A stretch of DNA of 64,000 bases from Bacteroidia bacterium (lineage in GTDB: Bacteria > Bacteroidota > Bacteroidia > Flavobacteriales > Flavobacteriaceae). Each line of letters starts with the position of its first letter. The first letter of the stretch is position 1. Under the pieces are notes generated by a model. It was given only the letters and a program-made list of their open reading frames with translations, had not been told where the DNA came from and did no database searches. Positions 50,853 to 59,048 of this stretch are shown in pieces. The stretch is from the NCBI GenBank assembly GCA_030430385.1, contig JAUIFO010000003.1:186001-250000 (forward strand), given 5' to 3'. Made by a program: the position numbers and the translations under genes.

Positions 50853-51854
50853 ATGAATGAACCTTTAAAGTATGCTGTTTTTGGCGCTGGAAGTTGGGCG
50901 ACTGCGATTGTAAAAATGCTTAGTGAAAACCAAGACGAAATTGGTTGGTACATGCGAAGTGTTTATACAAAAGAACATTTACTGAAAGAACAACACAATC
51001 CGAGTTACTTAAGTTCTGTTGAGTTCAAGGTAGAACAGCTTAAGTTGAGTAATGATATTAACGAAACAGCACAATGGGCTGATGTATTGATTTTTGTGAT
51101 CCCTTCGGCATTTATTTATGCTGAATTAGAAAAGCTCTCTATTGATATTTCTAACAAAACCATTGTTTCTGCCGTTAAAGGTATCATGCCGGAATCTGGA
51201 TTATTGGTTGGTGAACATTTTCATGATATTTACCACATTCCTTTTGAAAACATTGCTGTAATTGCTGGTCCTTGCCATGCCGAAGAAGTTGCTTTAGAAC
51301 GTTTGTCTTATTTAACGATTTCGTGTGCAGATGCAAAGAAAGCGCAGCAAATTGCTGATGCCTTATCGAGTGACTATATCAAAACAAAGATTAGTGATGA
51401 TATTATAGGCACAGAGTATGCTGTTATGCTGAAAAACATCTATGCTATAGCTGCTGGAATTGCTCACGGATTAGGTTATGGTGATAATTTTCAAAGTGTC
51501 CTGATGAGTAATGCTATTCGAGAAATGAAGCGCTTTATTAAGAAAATGCATAAAATGAAGCGCAACATTAACAACTCTGCTTATTTAGGGGATTTATTAG
51601 TTACGGGTTACTCAACCTTTTCAAGAAACCGAATGTTTGGTAACATGATTGGTAAAGGCTACACTGTGAAATCGGCTCAGATGGAAATGAATATGGTTGC
51701 CGAAGGTTACTATGCTGCCAAAAGTGCTTTTGAATTGAACAAAAAGAACACTAAAAAAACCCGTTTACCTATTATCAATGCTGTGTATGATATTCTTTAC
51801 GAGAACAAAGACCCTAAAAAGGTTTTTAAAAAACTAACTGATAAGTTGGATTGA
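50853..51854 (+). CDS. gpsA: Glycerol-3-phosphate dehydrogenase (NAD(P)+)
   Basis: 333 residues. Dihydroxyacetone phosphate to sn-glycerol 3-phosphate for phospholipids. NAD-binding AVFGAGSWATAIVKML, then VSAVKGIMPESG, AGPCHAEEVALERLS, the catalytic-Lys region EYAVMLKNIYAIAAGIAHGLGYGDN, and FLGDLLVTGYSTFSRNR-like YLGDLLVTGYSTFSRNRMFG. Single gene. Confidence 0.93.
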   Translation: MNEPLKYAVFGAGSWATAIVKMLSENQDEIGWYMRSVYTKEHLLKEQHNPSYLSSVEFKVEQLKLSNDINETAQWADVLIFVIPSAFIYAELEKLSIDISNKTIVSAVKGIMPESGLLVGEHFHDIYHIPFENIAVIAGPCHAEEVALERLSYLTISCADAKKAQQIADALSSDYIKTKISDDIIGTEYAVMLKNIYAIAAGIAHGLGYGDNFQSVLMSNAIREMKRFIKKMHKMKRNINNSAYLGDLLVTGYSTFSRNRMFGNMIGKGYTVKSAQMEMNMVAEGYYAAKSAFELNKKNTKKTRLPIINAVYDILYENKDPKKVFKKLTDKLD

Positions 51855-51951
51855 TAATTGATGATTATCGAAGTAGTTTGCGATATTCTGTTCAACAATA
51901 AAAACCTCTTTTTTCTTTTAGAATTTACTCAAGGGAGTATTAATTATACAA

Positions 51952-52794
51952 TTAATCAACTATTGATCCGTGACCAGTTACTTTATAAACTGCCATTGCT
52001 AGTCGTCCATTAAAATCTCTAGCATTTTCAATAGCTTCTAGAGCATTTGAGTCTCCTGGAAGATAATTAGAATAACCTCCACCAAAAGATACAAGAGCAT
52101 ATTTCTCATTGCCCAAGTTAAAATGGTCACCATCATATTCATCTATAGACGCTTCGCCATCAATTATTCCACTACTAGTACTGGCAGTTAACACATTACC
52201 AATTTCTCCTAAATCCCAGCCTTCTCCTGGCTCAACTTCAAGGGTAAAGTCATAAGAATTAAAACCAGGTAACTTAAAAAATGGCCAAGCCACTATAAAA
52301 GATGTTGATAACCTTCCAGGATTACCGCTTGGTCTAGTCCATTCAAACAATACACCAGGCACGATTTGCTCTGTAGGTGGACCTACTTCAATTTCAATCA
52401 CGCTCTCGGCAAGTATAGTACCGCTGGCATTAAGAACATCTAAACTCAAAACCTCCACACCACCTGGATTTCCAATTGCTGTAGCTGTATAAACTAAAGA
52501 CGATGTTCCATCACTACTGGTTTCTATAAACTGACCATTAGGCATTTCATCAGAAATTGTACCATGAATAGCTAATGTAAACCAGTCGAATGTTACAGGT
52601 GTTGAAGGTACAGGTTGCAAAGTGGCAGTGAAAGTAGCAGTTTGCGTTTGCTCAATACTTGATCCATTCGGTGTGATGACCAACTCATAAGATTGATTTT
52701 CATCGCTTTCTGAAGAGCATCCAAAGAATGAATAGTTAGTAACAAATAAGGCAAACAATACTAAAGCTTTAAAAAACGGATTTCTTTTATTCAT
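51952..52794 (-). CDS. Secreted lipoprotein with Ig-like N-terminal domain
   Basis: 280 residues. Lipobox FFGCS at about 22-26 and a SESDENQ spacer. An Ig-like beta region (about 33-140: YELVITPNGSSIEQTQTATFTATLQ, VFSLVYTATAIGNPGG-like) is followed by a second beta domain (about 150-280) with RPSGNPGRLSTSFIVAWPFFKLPG. No enzyme motif. Probably a surface-exposed lipoprotein; function unknown. Monocistronic. Confidence 0.7.
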   Translation of the reverse strand: MNKRNPFFKALVLFALFVTNYSFFGCSSESDENQSYELVITPNGSSIEQTQTATFTATLQPVPSTPVTFDWFTLAIHGTISDEMPNGQFIETSSDGTSSLVYTATAIGNPGGVEVLSLDVLNASGTILAESVIEIEVGPPTEQIVPGVLFEWTRPSGNPGRLSTSFIVAWPFFKLPGFNSYDFTLEVEPGEGWDLGEIGNVLTASTSSGIIDGEASIDEYDGDHFNLGNEKYALVSFGGGYSNYLPGDSNALEAIENARDFNGRLAMAVYKVTGHGSIVD

Positions 52795-52879
52795 GATTTA
52801 TATTTTTGATTTCAAAAATTACATCGCGAAATCAAAAAAATGTCATCATTATTTTTTTAGAAAAGTCCTTGTTTTTCTC

Positions 52880-53275
52880 TCACTTCACCAAAACCCCTTT
52901 CAATTGCATCAATGGAATGGTTTGCAAGGCTTTTTCATTAATCGTATTCTTTCTGAAAAGATAGGTTTTATCTAACATATGATTACCTTCAAAAAAAGTC
53001 ACTTTAAACTCATTATTTAAAGCCAGCACATCATTTTGAAGAAACTCAATTTTAGCATAACTTCTAGAAGGCAATAACTTTATGGTATGGCGCATTACAG
53101 GTGTGACTTTATGTTCTGAATAACCACGCGATACAATTAAAACGGTATCTAAATCAACGTTCTTGTTATTAATGATATAGGCATTCCAATCGTTGGTTTT
53201 GTATTCTGGATGCTCTTCTTGAACAACCGCTACAAAAACATCGGAAACTTCAGGAATATGGATGTCTTTTTTCAT
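52880..53275 (-). CDS. Conserved cytoplasmic protein of unknown function
   Basis: 131 residues. DVFVAVVQEEHPEYKTNDWNAYIINN, LIVSRGYSEHKVTPVMRHTIKLLPSRSYAKIEF and YLFRKNTINEKALQTIPLM form a beta-sandwich-like pattern widely conserved downstream of pheS in Flavobacteriia. No signal peptide, no catalytic motif. Annotation by position as a phenylalanyl-tRNA synthetase subunit would be wrong. Confidence 0.75.
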   Translation of the reverse strand: MKKDIHIPEVSDVFVAVVQEEHPEYKTNDWNAYIINNKNVDLDTVLIVSRGYSEHKVTPVMRHTIKLLPSRSYAKIEFLQNDVLALNNEFKVTFFEGNHMLDKTYLFRKNTINEKALQTIPLMQLKGVLVK

Positions 53276-53278
53276 ATG

Positions 53279-53320
53279 TAGATTGAAGTCGCTTCGAGAA
53301 CCTCAGCGACCAAAAAAGAT
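53279..53320. repeat. REP-like palindromic element
   Basis: GTCGCTTCGAGAACCTCAGC then GAC (53290-53312): terminal inverted arms GTCGCT / AGCGAC. It is the same family as the loop of the fbp terminator, in reverse orientation. Confidence 0.65.
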
Positions 53321-53363
53321 TAGAATTAGTGTCTTAGGTTTTCGGTTACACTGTCTTTATAAA

Positions 53364-54383
53364 CTAAAGTGCACTCTTAAATTGTTCAAGAAAACGCACA
53401 TCGTTTTCACTCAACAAACGAATATCACTAATTTGGTGTAATAACAAAGCAATACGATCGATTCCCATCCCGAAGGCAAAACCTGAATAGGTTTTAGAAT
53501 CAATACCACAGTTTTCTAAAACGTTTGGATCTACCATACCACAACCCATAATTTCTAGCCAACCTGTGCCTTTGGTCATCTTATAATCGGTTTCGGTTTC
53601 GAGTCCCCAATATACATCAACCTCAGCACTTGGTTCTGTAAATGGAAAATACGATGGTCTTAATCTAATTTTAGATTTCCCAAACATTTCTGTAGTGAAG
53701 TACTGAAGGGTTTGTTTTAGATCGGCAAAACTTACATCCTTATCAATGTACAAGCCTTCTACTTGATGAAAGAAACAATGGGAACGTGCTGAAATGGCTT
53801 CGTTTCTAAACACGCGACCAGGCGAAATCGTACGAATAGGTGGTTTGTTGTTTTCCATATAGCGTACTTGTACTGAACTGGTATGCGTACGTAATAAAAT
53901 ATCTGGATTGGTTTGTATAAAAAAGGTGTCCTGCATATCACGTGCAGGATGATATTCTGGTAAATTTAAGGCTGTAAAATTGTGCCAATCGTCTTCAATT
54001 TCTGGACCTTCGCTAACGTTAAATCCGATACGAGAAAAAATATCTATAATTTGATTTTTAACGATAGAAATTGGATGGCGTGCACCAATATTTATAGGTT
54101 CTCCAGGACGTGATAAATCGCCATAAACTCCAGCTGATTCTTCTTTACTCTCAAGCTCTTCTTTTAAGGCATTGACTTTGTCTTCGGCCGTTTTTTTAAG
54201 CAAATTTATGGTTTGACCAAACTCTTTTTTTTGCTCATTAGCCACATTTTTAAATTCAGCAAAGTAGGTTTTTAATAAACCTTTAGAGCCTAAATATTTA
54301 ATTCGGAAGGCTTCTACTTCTTCTTTAGATTGTGCTGAAAATGCTTCGGCTTCTGCAATAAGTTCTTTGATCTTGTCTAACAT
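53364..54383 (-). CDS. pheS: Phenylalanyl-tRNA synthetase alpha subunit
   Basis: 339 residues. Catalytic subunit of the alpha2-beta2 enzyme. N-terminal coiled-coil (about 1-85), then class II core: HPISIVKNQIIDIF, motif 2 RTHTSSVQVRYM.., FRNEAISARSHCFFHQVEGLYI, and motif 3 AFGMGIDRIALLLHQI with WLEIMGCGMV. The partner pheT is not adjacent, which is usual in this group. Start ATG 54383. Confidence 0.96.
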   Translation of the reverse strand: MLDKIKELIAEAEAFSAQSKEEVEAFRIKYLGSKGLLKTYFAEFKNVANEQKKEFGQTINLLKKTAEDKVNALKEELESKEESAGVYGDLSRPGEPINIGARHPISIVKNQIIDIFSRIGFNVSEGPEIEDDWHNFTALNLPEYHPARDMQDTFFIQTNPDILLRTHTSSVQVRYMENNKPPIRTISPGRVFRNEAISARSHCFFHQVEGLYIDKDVSFADLKQTLQYFTTEMFGKSKIRLRPSYFPFTEPSAEVDVYWGLETETDYKMTKGTGWLEIMGCGMVDPNVLENCGIDSKTYSGFAFGMGIDRIALLLHQISDIRLLSENDVRFLEQFKSAL

Positions 54384-54445
54384 GTGCTGCTGAATTTACT
54401 CAGTTGTTAAAATGAACCGCAAATTTAATGAAATTCTACAAACTT

Positions 54446-54557
54446 GCGTTAGTGATGGAGGCATTTGTTGGAGCTCTCCTCCTTTGCTGTAATGAGCTTT
54501 GGAGGAAGCGACTGCCGAGAGCACGACCCTTTGAAGCTTTAGCGAAGAGGGTAACGC
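54446..54557. ncRNA. Structured, possibly mobile RNA-like element
   Basis: A 112-nt segment with nested perfect helices: closing stem GCGTTA (54446-54451) / TAACGC (54552-54557); second stem GCTCTC (54473-54478) / GAGAGC (54517-54522) continuing CTCC (54479-54482) / GGAG (54501-54504) around hairpin GCT/AGC; third hairpin CCCTTT..AAGAGGG (54527-54551). G+C content is higher than in the surroundings, and no ORF is present. I recall similar GCGTTAGTGAT...AACGCCC segments between genes in other Flavobacteriaceae, but cannot name a family. Confidence 0.55.
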
Positions 54558-54564
54558 CCAAAAG

Positions 54565-54951
54565 CTAATCTATATACTTCGTCTCAAGAAAATAATTAAC
54601 AATGGCTTCTTTCATTAAGACAGCTTGCTCACCTGCTTTTAAAGGTGGCAACTGCGCTTTGACTTTATAGTGAGGCCATCCATCTTCGTCTACAAAATCA
54701 AACTCATAATAACCATAAGGCGAGAGTAATTTACAGATGGCAATATGCATTAAATCTATTTTGTGATCTTTCTTGAAACGTCGGTCGAGTTGCCCAAGTT
54801 CTTGAACACCGATAAGATAAATTATCGCATCTAAGTCGAGAGTGTCACCATCGGCAAATTGCTTTGATAGTTTTGAAACCACGACGTCCCATCGTTCTTT
54901 TAATTGCTGATCTCTTGCCAAAATACGTTTATTAAGATATTGAATTTGCAA
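54565..54951 (-). CDS. Conserved cytoplasmic protein of unknown function
   Basis: 128 residues if TTG 54951 is used (MQIQYLNKRILARDQQLKERW). Helical N-terminus, then LDLDAIIYLIGVQELGQLDRRFKKDHKIDLMHIAICKLL and a beta C-terminus YYEFDFVDEDGWPHYKVK. Conserved in Bacteroidota as far as I recall; no known motif. The TTG at 54951 is the last triplet of a TAAATTTG -7 box (minus 54956-54949), so translation may start further in, for example at TTG 54921. Confidence 0.65.
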   Translation of the reverse strand: MQIQYLNKRILARDQQLKERWDVVVSKLSKQFADGDTLDLDAIIYLIGVQELGQLDRRFKKDHKIDLMHIAICKLLSPYGYYEFDFVDEDGWPHYKVKAQLPPLKAGEQAVLMKEAIVNYFLETKYID

Positions 54952-55008
54952 ATTTAGGAAACTATACGCTGAAGTTTTGCGTTATGACTTAAAATGATAA
55001 AAATTATG

Positions 55009-55016
55009 TACGTTTG
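55009..55016 (+). promoter_or_regulatory. -7 box of the cvpA-like gene
   Basis: TACGTTTG, exact TAnnTTTG, 17 bases before the ATG at 55034. Confidence 0.5.
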
Positions 55017-55033
55017 TTAAAAAGGAACTCACT

Positions 55034-55543
55034 ATGACTATAATTGATATTATTCTTGGAGCGCTTTTATTATTCGGACTCGTTAGAGGATTAATGAAAG
55101 GCTTGTTTGTAGAAGTCGCTTCTTTAGTGGCACTCATTGCAGGTGTTTATGGTGCGATACATTTTAGTGATTTTGCTGCTGGTTTTTTAGACGGAAAACT
55201 GGATTGGGACGAAAAGTATATTAATATCGTTGCCTTTGCTATCACTTTTGTGATCATTGTTTTGGCTATTGCAATGGCAGGAAAAGCGTTGACCAAACTC
55301 GCTAATTTTGCTGCTTTAGGTATCCTGAACAAATTACTGGGTGGCGTGTTTGGCGCTTTAAAGATTGGTTTTATTTTAAGTATTTTACTTATTGTTTTTG
55401 ACAACTTGAACAATACAATTCCGTTTGCAGATAAAGACGATCTTGAGCAATCCATTCTCTACAAACCTGTGAAAGGTTTAGCACCAATGATCTTCCCAAG
55501 CATTTTAAATAAAGGAAAAGAATCCTCTGAAGAGGATGCATAA
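55034..55543 (+). CDS. CvpA-family membrane protein
   Basis: 169 residues, four membrane helices (about 2-18, 25-45, 63-88, 105-125). Opening MTIIDIILGALLLFGLVRGLMKGLF is the CvpA signature (colicin V production family); LGGVFGALKIGFILSILLIVFD is the conserved fourth helix. Inner membrane, with an envelope/cell-surface role not defined in this group. Single gene before a bidirectional terminator. Confidence 0.87.
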   Translation: MTIIDIILGALLLFGLVRGLMKGLFVEVASLVALIAGVYGAIHFSDFAAGFLDGKLDWDEKYINIVAFAITFVIIVLAIAMAGKALTKLANFAALGILNKLLGGVFGALKIGFILSILLIVFDNLNNTIPFADKDDLEQSILYKPVKGLAPMIFPSILNKGKESSEEDA

Positions 55544-55573
55544 AAAAAGCCATCTGTTATAGATGGCTTTTTT
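55542..55573. terminator. Bidirectional terminator
   Basis: Stem AAAGCCATCT / AGATGGCTTT with flanking A7 and T7 tracts, between the convergent cvpA-like and carbonic anhydrase genes. Confidence 0.85.
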
Positions 55574-55589
55574 TATGGGTAATCTATTG

Positions 55590-56219
55590 TTATACTATGT
55601 CTACTTTTCCAGTATGAAGACTGTAAACTCCACCTACAATTTGAATCTCACCATTCGCTTCCATTTCAGCTAAAATTGGACTTCTCTCTCTAATTCTTTC
55701 GATGGTTAACATCACATTGTATTTCACGGTTCTGTCTACAAAAGCTTTGTTTTCAGAAGTCGTTAAGCCTTCCTCTTCTTCGGTAGCTTTACGAACAGCA
55801 GGAACAATATTGTCTAACATTGCAGTAATGTTTCCGAGCTCTACACCATCGCAAGCTGCTTTAACAGCACCACAACTTTCGTGTCCTAGTACCATAATGA
55901 GTTTACTTCCTGCCACTTTACAAGAGTATTCTAAACTTCCTAAGATATCTACGTTTTCAAAGTTACCAGCAACTCTGGCAACAAAAATATCACCAATGGC
56001 TTGATCTAAAACAGTTTCTACTGGTACTCTAGAGTCGATACAAGATAATACAACTGCTTTAGGGTATTGTCCTCCAGTAGTTTGATTTACCAATGCAGAA
56101 TTATCTGTAGCTTGAGAATTACCACTTACAAATCTGTTATTTCCATCTAATAAGTCCTGTAAAACACCACTAGGAGAAAATGCGCTTTGAACGTCTTTTG
56201 TTATTGCTATATTTTTCAT
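55590..56219 (-). CDS. can: Beta-class carbonic anhydrase
   Basis: 209 residues. CO2 + H2O to bicarbonate. Zinc ligands in VLSCIDSRVPVE (Cys, with Asp-Arg dyad) and MVLGHESCGAVKAA (His and Cys). FVARVAGNFEN and the C-terminal IVGGVYSLHTGKVDIV are family hallmarks. No export signal, so cytoplasmic. It follows the SulP transporter gene by 30 bases, suggesting bicarbonate import and equilibration as a unit. Confidence 0.94.
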   Translation of the reverse strand: MKNIAITKDVQSAFSPSGVLQDLLDGNNRFVSGNSQATDNSALVNQTTGGQYPKAVVLSCIDSRVPVETVLDQAIGDIFVARVAGNFENVDILGSLEYSCKVAGSKLIMVLGHESCGAVKAACDGVELGNITAMLDNIVPAVRKATEEEEGLTTSENKAFVDRTVKYNVMLTIERIRERSPILAEMEANGEIQIVGGVYSLHTGKVDIV

Positions 56220-56249
56220 TTTAAATGATTTTCTATTGGTTTATAAAAA

Positions 56250-57830
56250 TTATTTTGTTGATTTTTCGAGTTTAAAAAACTCAATAAAGCTTTCAGGGTT
56301 TTCAACAATACCACGTTCTGAAAACAGTTTAATATTAATATTTCGTTCTTTTGCTTTGATGGCAAAATCTTCAAGAATCTCAATAATGTCATTATCTAAG
56401 TACTTCGTTTTTCTAACATCTAATTCAAGATAGGTGTCATTTGGTAACTTATCTAACTCTTTTAAAATCGCACCTTTATTGAAAAACGTAACTTCTTCAG
56501 CTAAGGTCATTTTAATCTTACCATCGTCTACATCTTCTCCTTCTTTGTGAAGAAAGTGCGAGTTTTGGAAACTTTTTATCAGTATGACTACAATACCAAC
56601 ACCTAAACCTAAACCTATTCCAATTAAAAGGTCTGTAAAGACAATTCCGATTACGGTTACAAAAAATGGAATGGATTGTTTCCATCCTAAATTATACATT
56701 TTTTTAAACAAGGAAGGCTTCGCTAATTTAAATCCGACAATAAATAATACAGCTGCTAAAACTGATAACGGAATCATGTTTAAGAGCCTTGGAATTAAAA
56801 TCACAGAGATCAACAAGAAAAATCCATGAATAATAGCAGAAGCTTTACTTCGTCCGCCAGATTGAATGTTCGCAGAACTTCTTACAATTACTTGCGTAAT
56901 AGGTAATCCTCCAATCATCCCAGAAATAATATTTCCAGTTCCTTGAGCTAATAACTCTCTGTTGGTAGGTGTCACATTTTTATGTGGATCAAGTTTATCT
57001 GTTGCTTCAACACAAAGCAGTGTTTCTAAACTTGCCACTAATGCAATTGTAAATCCTACAATCCATATTTGCGGATTCGTAATTACTGAAAAGTTTGGGA
57101 GACTAAATTGCCCGAAAAAAGAATCGGCATCTTCAGGTATTGGCACATTCACCAAATGTGACTGGCTAATACTTAGTGTATCGTGCGACTTAGTAAGTAC
57201 GTAAAAAATAATTCCAACAACTACAGCTACTAAAGGGCCTTGAATAAGTTGAAATATTTTCGCCTTTTTAGATAAGACCTTATCCCATAAAAGCAAAATA
57301 GCCAATCCGATGATTCCTATTACTGCAGAACCTGGCGTAATGTGATTAACTGTATTAATGATTTCAGAAAATGTGTTTTCACCATCTACTTGTAAAAAGG
57401 CAAAATCACCTTCTGGATCTGGATCGTAGCCAAAGAAATGCGGAATCTGTTTTAGAATAATAATGATTCCGATACCTGTTAGCATTCCTTTAATTACTGA
57501 TGATGGAAAATAATAGCCAATAATTCCAGCTTTAAGCACTCCAAATATTAATTGAATAATTCCACCTAATACTACAGCAAGTAAGAAGTTTTCGTATCCT
57601 CCTAAAGTACCAATTGCAGTTAATACAATTGCTGCTAATCCTGCAGCTGGACCACTCACACCAATTTTAGATCCACTTAATGACCCAACAACGATTCCTC
57701 CTACGATTCCTGCAATAAGTCCTGAAAATAAAGGTGCTCCACTAGCTAAAGCAATACCTAAACATAAAGGCAGTGCTACAAAAAACACGACTATACTAGC
57801 TGGTAAGTCGCTCTTAATAGTTTTAAACAT
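56250..57830 (-). CDS. SulP-family anion (probably bicarbonate) transporter
   Basis: 526 residues. Ten or more membrane helices (about 1-420), beginning DLPASIVVFFVALPLCLGIALASGAP and containing VSGPAAGLAAIV (SulP consensus) and GTGNIISGMIGGLPITQVIVRSS. A C-terminal cytoplasmic STAS domain (about 430-526) has TYLELDVRKTKYLDNDIIE. Family members carry sulfate or bicarbonate; the adjacent carbonic anhydrase gene favours bicarbonate, as in the marine SulP/BicA group (inference). Confidence 0.88.
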   Translation of the reverse strand: MFKTIKSDLPASIVVFFVALPLCLGIALASGAPLFSGLIAGIVGGIVVGSLSGSKIGVSGPAAGLAAIVLTAIGTLGGYENFLLAVVLGGIIQLIFGVLKAGIIGYYFPSSVIKGMLTGIGIIIILKQIPHFFGYDPDPEGDFAFLQVDGENTFSEIINTVNHITPGSAVIGIIGLAILLLWDKVLSKKAKIFQLIQGPLVAVVVGIIFYVLTKSHDTLSISQSHLVNVPIPEDADSFFGQFSLPNFSVITNPQIWIVGFTIALVASLETLLCVEATDKLDPHKNVTPTNRELLAQGTGNIISGMIGGLPITQVIVRSSANIQSGGRSKASAIIHGFFLLISVILIPRLLNMIPLSVLAAVLFIVGFKLAKPSLFKKMYNLGWKQSIPFFVTVIGIVFTDLLIGIGLGLGVGIVVILIKSFQNSHFLHKEGEDVDDGKIKMTLAEEVTFFNKGAILKELDKLPNDTYLELDVRKTKYLDNDIIEILEDFAIKAKERNINIKLFSERGIVENPESFIEFFKLEKSTK

Positions 57831-57915
57831 ATATAATAAGTTGTCTTTTAATCGCTATGATTAAAAGTTGATTTAAATAATAATTTAAGGTTATCTCAAT
57901 AACCAAATAGTCGAT

Positions 57916-58203
57916 TTATAATATATGTTGTTCGGGAGGCGGGAAAATAAGATTTAGTTGAGGTTTAGCGTACTTTTTGAAGCAATAGCCTAAGCTTTCA
58001 GTAGTGTTAGACGTTATTGCATAAACAACCTCATTAAGCTCTTTAACTGGAGCTATTTTAATCGTTTCTTTTTCTTCTTCTTCAGTGATACTATAGAAGA
58101 TCGAAACATCAAACGTATCATCAACAGCAAGCAATACTGATGGCGCAGTAATTAAAGCCATAAATAAAATTGAAAATACTGTAGCTATGATGTTTCTATT
58201 CAT
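57916..58203 (-). CDS. Small secreted protein of unknown function
   Basis: 95 residues from ATG 58203 (MNRNIIATVFSILFMALITA). A hydrophobic N-terminus acts as signal or membrane anchor (about 5-27); the rest is acidic and then mixed (SITEEEEKETIKIAPVKELNE, then SLGYCFKKYAKPQLNLIFPPP). It has its own -7 box TATATTTG on the minus strand (58229-58222); the TTG of that box at 58224 is not a start. It is downstream of batE but separated from it by that promoter. No family recognised. Confidence 0.55.
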   Translation of the reverse strand: MNRNIIATVFSILFMALITAPSVLLAVDDTFDVSIFYSITEEEEKETIKIAPVKELNEVVYAITSNTTESLGYCFKKYAKPQLNLIFPPPEQHIL

Positions 58204-58221
58204 AAAAACAAATTTGAAGCA

Positions 58222-58229
58222 CAAATATA
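58222..58229 (-). promoter_or_regulatory. -7 box of the gene 57916-58203
   Basis: Minus-strand TATATTTG, exact consensus, 18 bases before the ATG at 58203. Confidence 0.5.
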
Positions 58230-58262
58230 AGGTAACAATTTTTTAGATGTGTTAATTAACAT

Positions 58263-59021
58263 TTAAAAATCTTTTAGAACTTTAATGTCCTCACTCATAA
58301 CCCAACCTGTTTTTCCATCAGATAGTTTAATTTTTTTCCAGTCATTAACTGCTTCTAAAACCTGAACTTTAGTGCCTTCGTGTAATACAAAAGCTTCATT
58401 ACTTCTTAAATTCGGTTCACTTTTTATTTTGGTTTCCTGAGCAAAAACAATTGCTGGTTGGTTCTTTTTTTCAATATCATATTTATGAAAAGCTAGTAAA
58501 ACAGACACAAAAGCCAATAATAAAGAAACACTGCTTCCAAGAAATGCTAGTCGCTTTTTCTGTGTAGAGTAGGTGTAATCGTAAGCAATAAATAGAAGCA
58601 CAAACACAATAACCAAAGCAACAGCTAACTTAGCCCAATTATCAAAGCTCATCTTATTGGTCAAGGTTTTAATAAGCTTTGAAAACCCAACTTCTGGTAA
58701 GGTATCAATAGCGTCAACAGTCATGTTCTTGGCAAAGGCAAGGTTGTTTTTAATGTCTTTGTCATTAGGTTTCAACAACAATGCTTTTTCAAAATAATAG
58801 ATACTTGGCGCAACATTATTGAGTTTGTAATGCGCATTAGCCATATTAAAATATAAGGCTGCCGAATGCTCTCCAGATTCTAATACGGTTTTGTATTTCT
58901 CTAGTGCAGCTGTATAATCTCCATCATTGTAAAGTGCATTGCCTTGCTTAAAAAGCTGATCATTCTGACCTAACGCTACTGCACAAATTAAAAATACGAC
59001 TATATAGGCTACTGTTTTCAT
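58263..59021 (-). CDS. batE: BatE: TPR and SH3-domain membrane protein
   Basis: 252 residues. Signal-like N-terminus (about 1-18), TPR repeats (about 25-100: FKQGNALYNDGDYTAALEKYKTVLES, ALYFNMANAHYKLNNVAPSIYYFEKALLLKP), two membrane helices (about 135-152 and 163-180), and a C-terminal SH3_3 domain (about 195-250: IKSEPNLRSNEAFVLHEGTKVQVLE). Last gene of the Bat operon, 27 bases after batD. The Bat proteins are linked to aerotolerance and envelope stress in Bacteroides. Confidence 0.9.
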   Translation of the reverse strand: MKTVAYIVVFLICAVALGQNDQLFKQGNALYNDGDYTAALEKYKTVLESGEHSAALYFNMANAHYKLNNVAPSIYYFEKALLLKPNDKDIKNNLAFAKNMTVDAIDTLPEVGFSKLIKTLTNKMSFDNWAKLAVALVIVFVLLFIAYDYTYSTQKKRLAFLGSSVSLLLAFVSVLLAFHKYDIEKKNQPAIVFAQETKIKSEPNLRSNEAFVLHEGTKVQVLEAVNDWKKIKLSDGKTGWVMSEDIKVLKDF

Positions 59022-59048
59022 TTTATCTGTTTCGACTTCAATCTAAAC

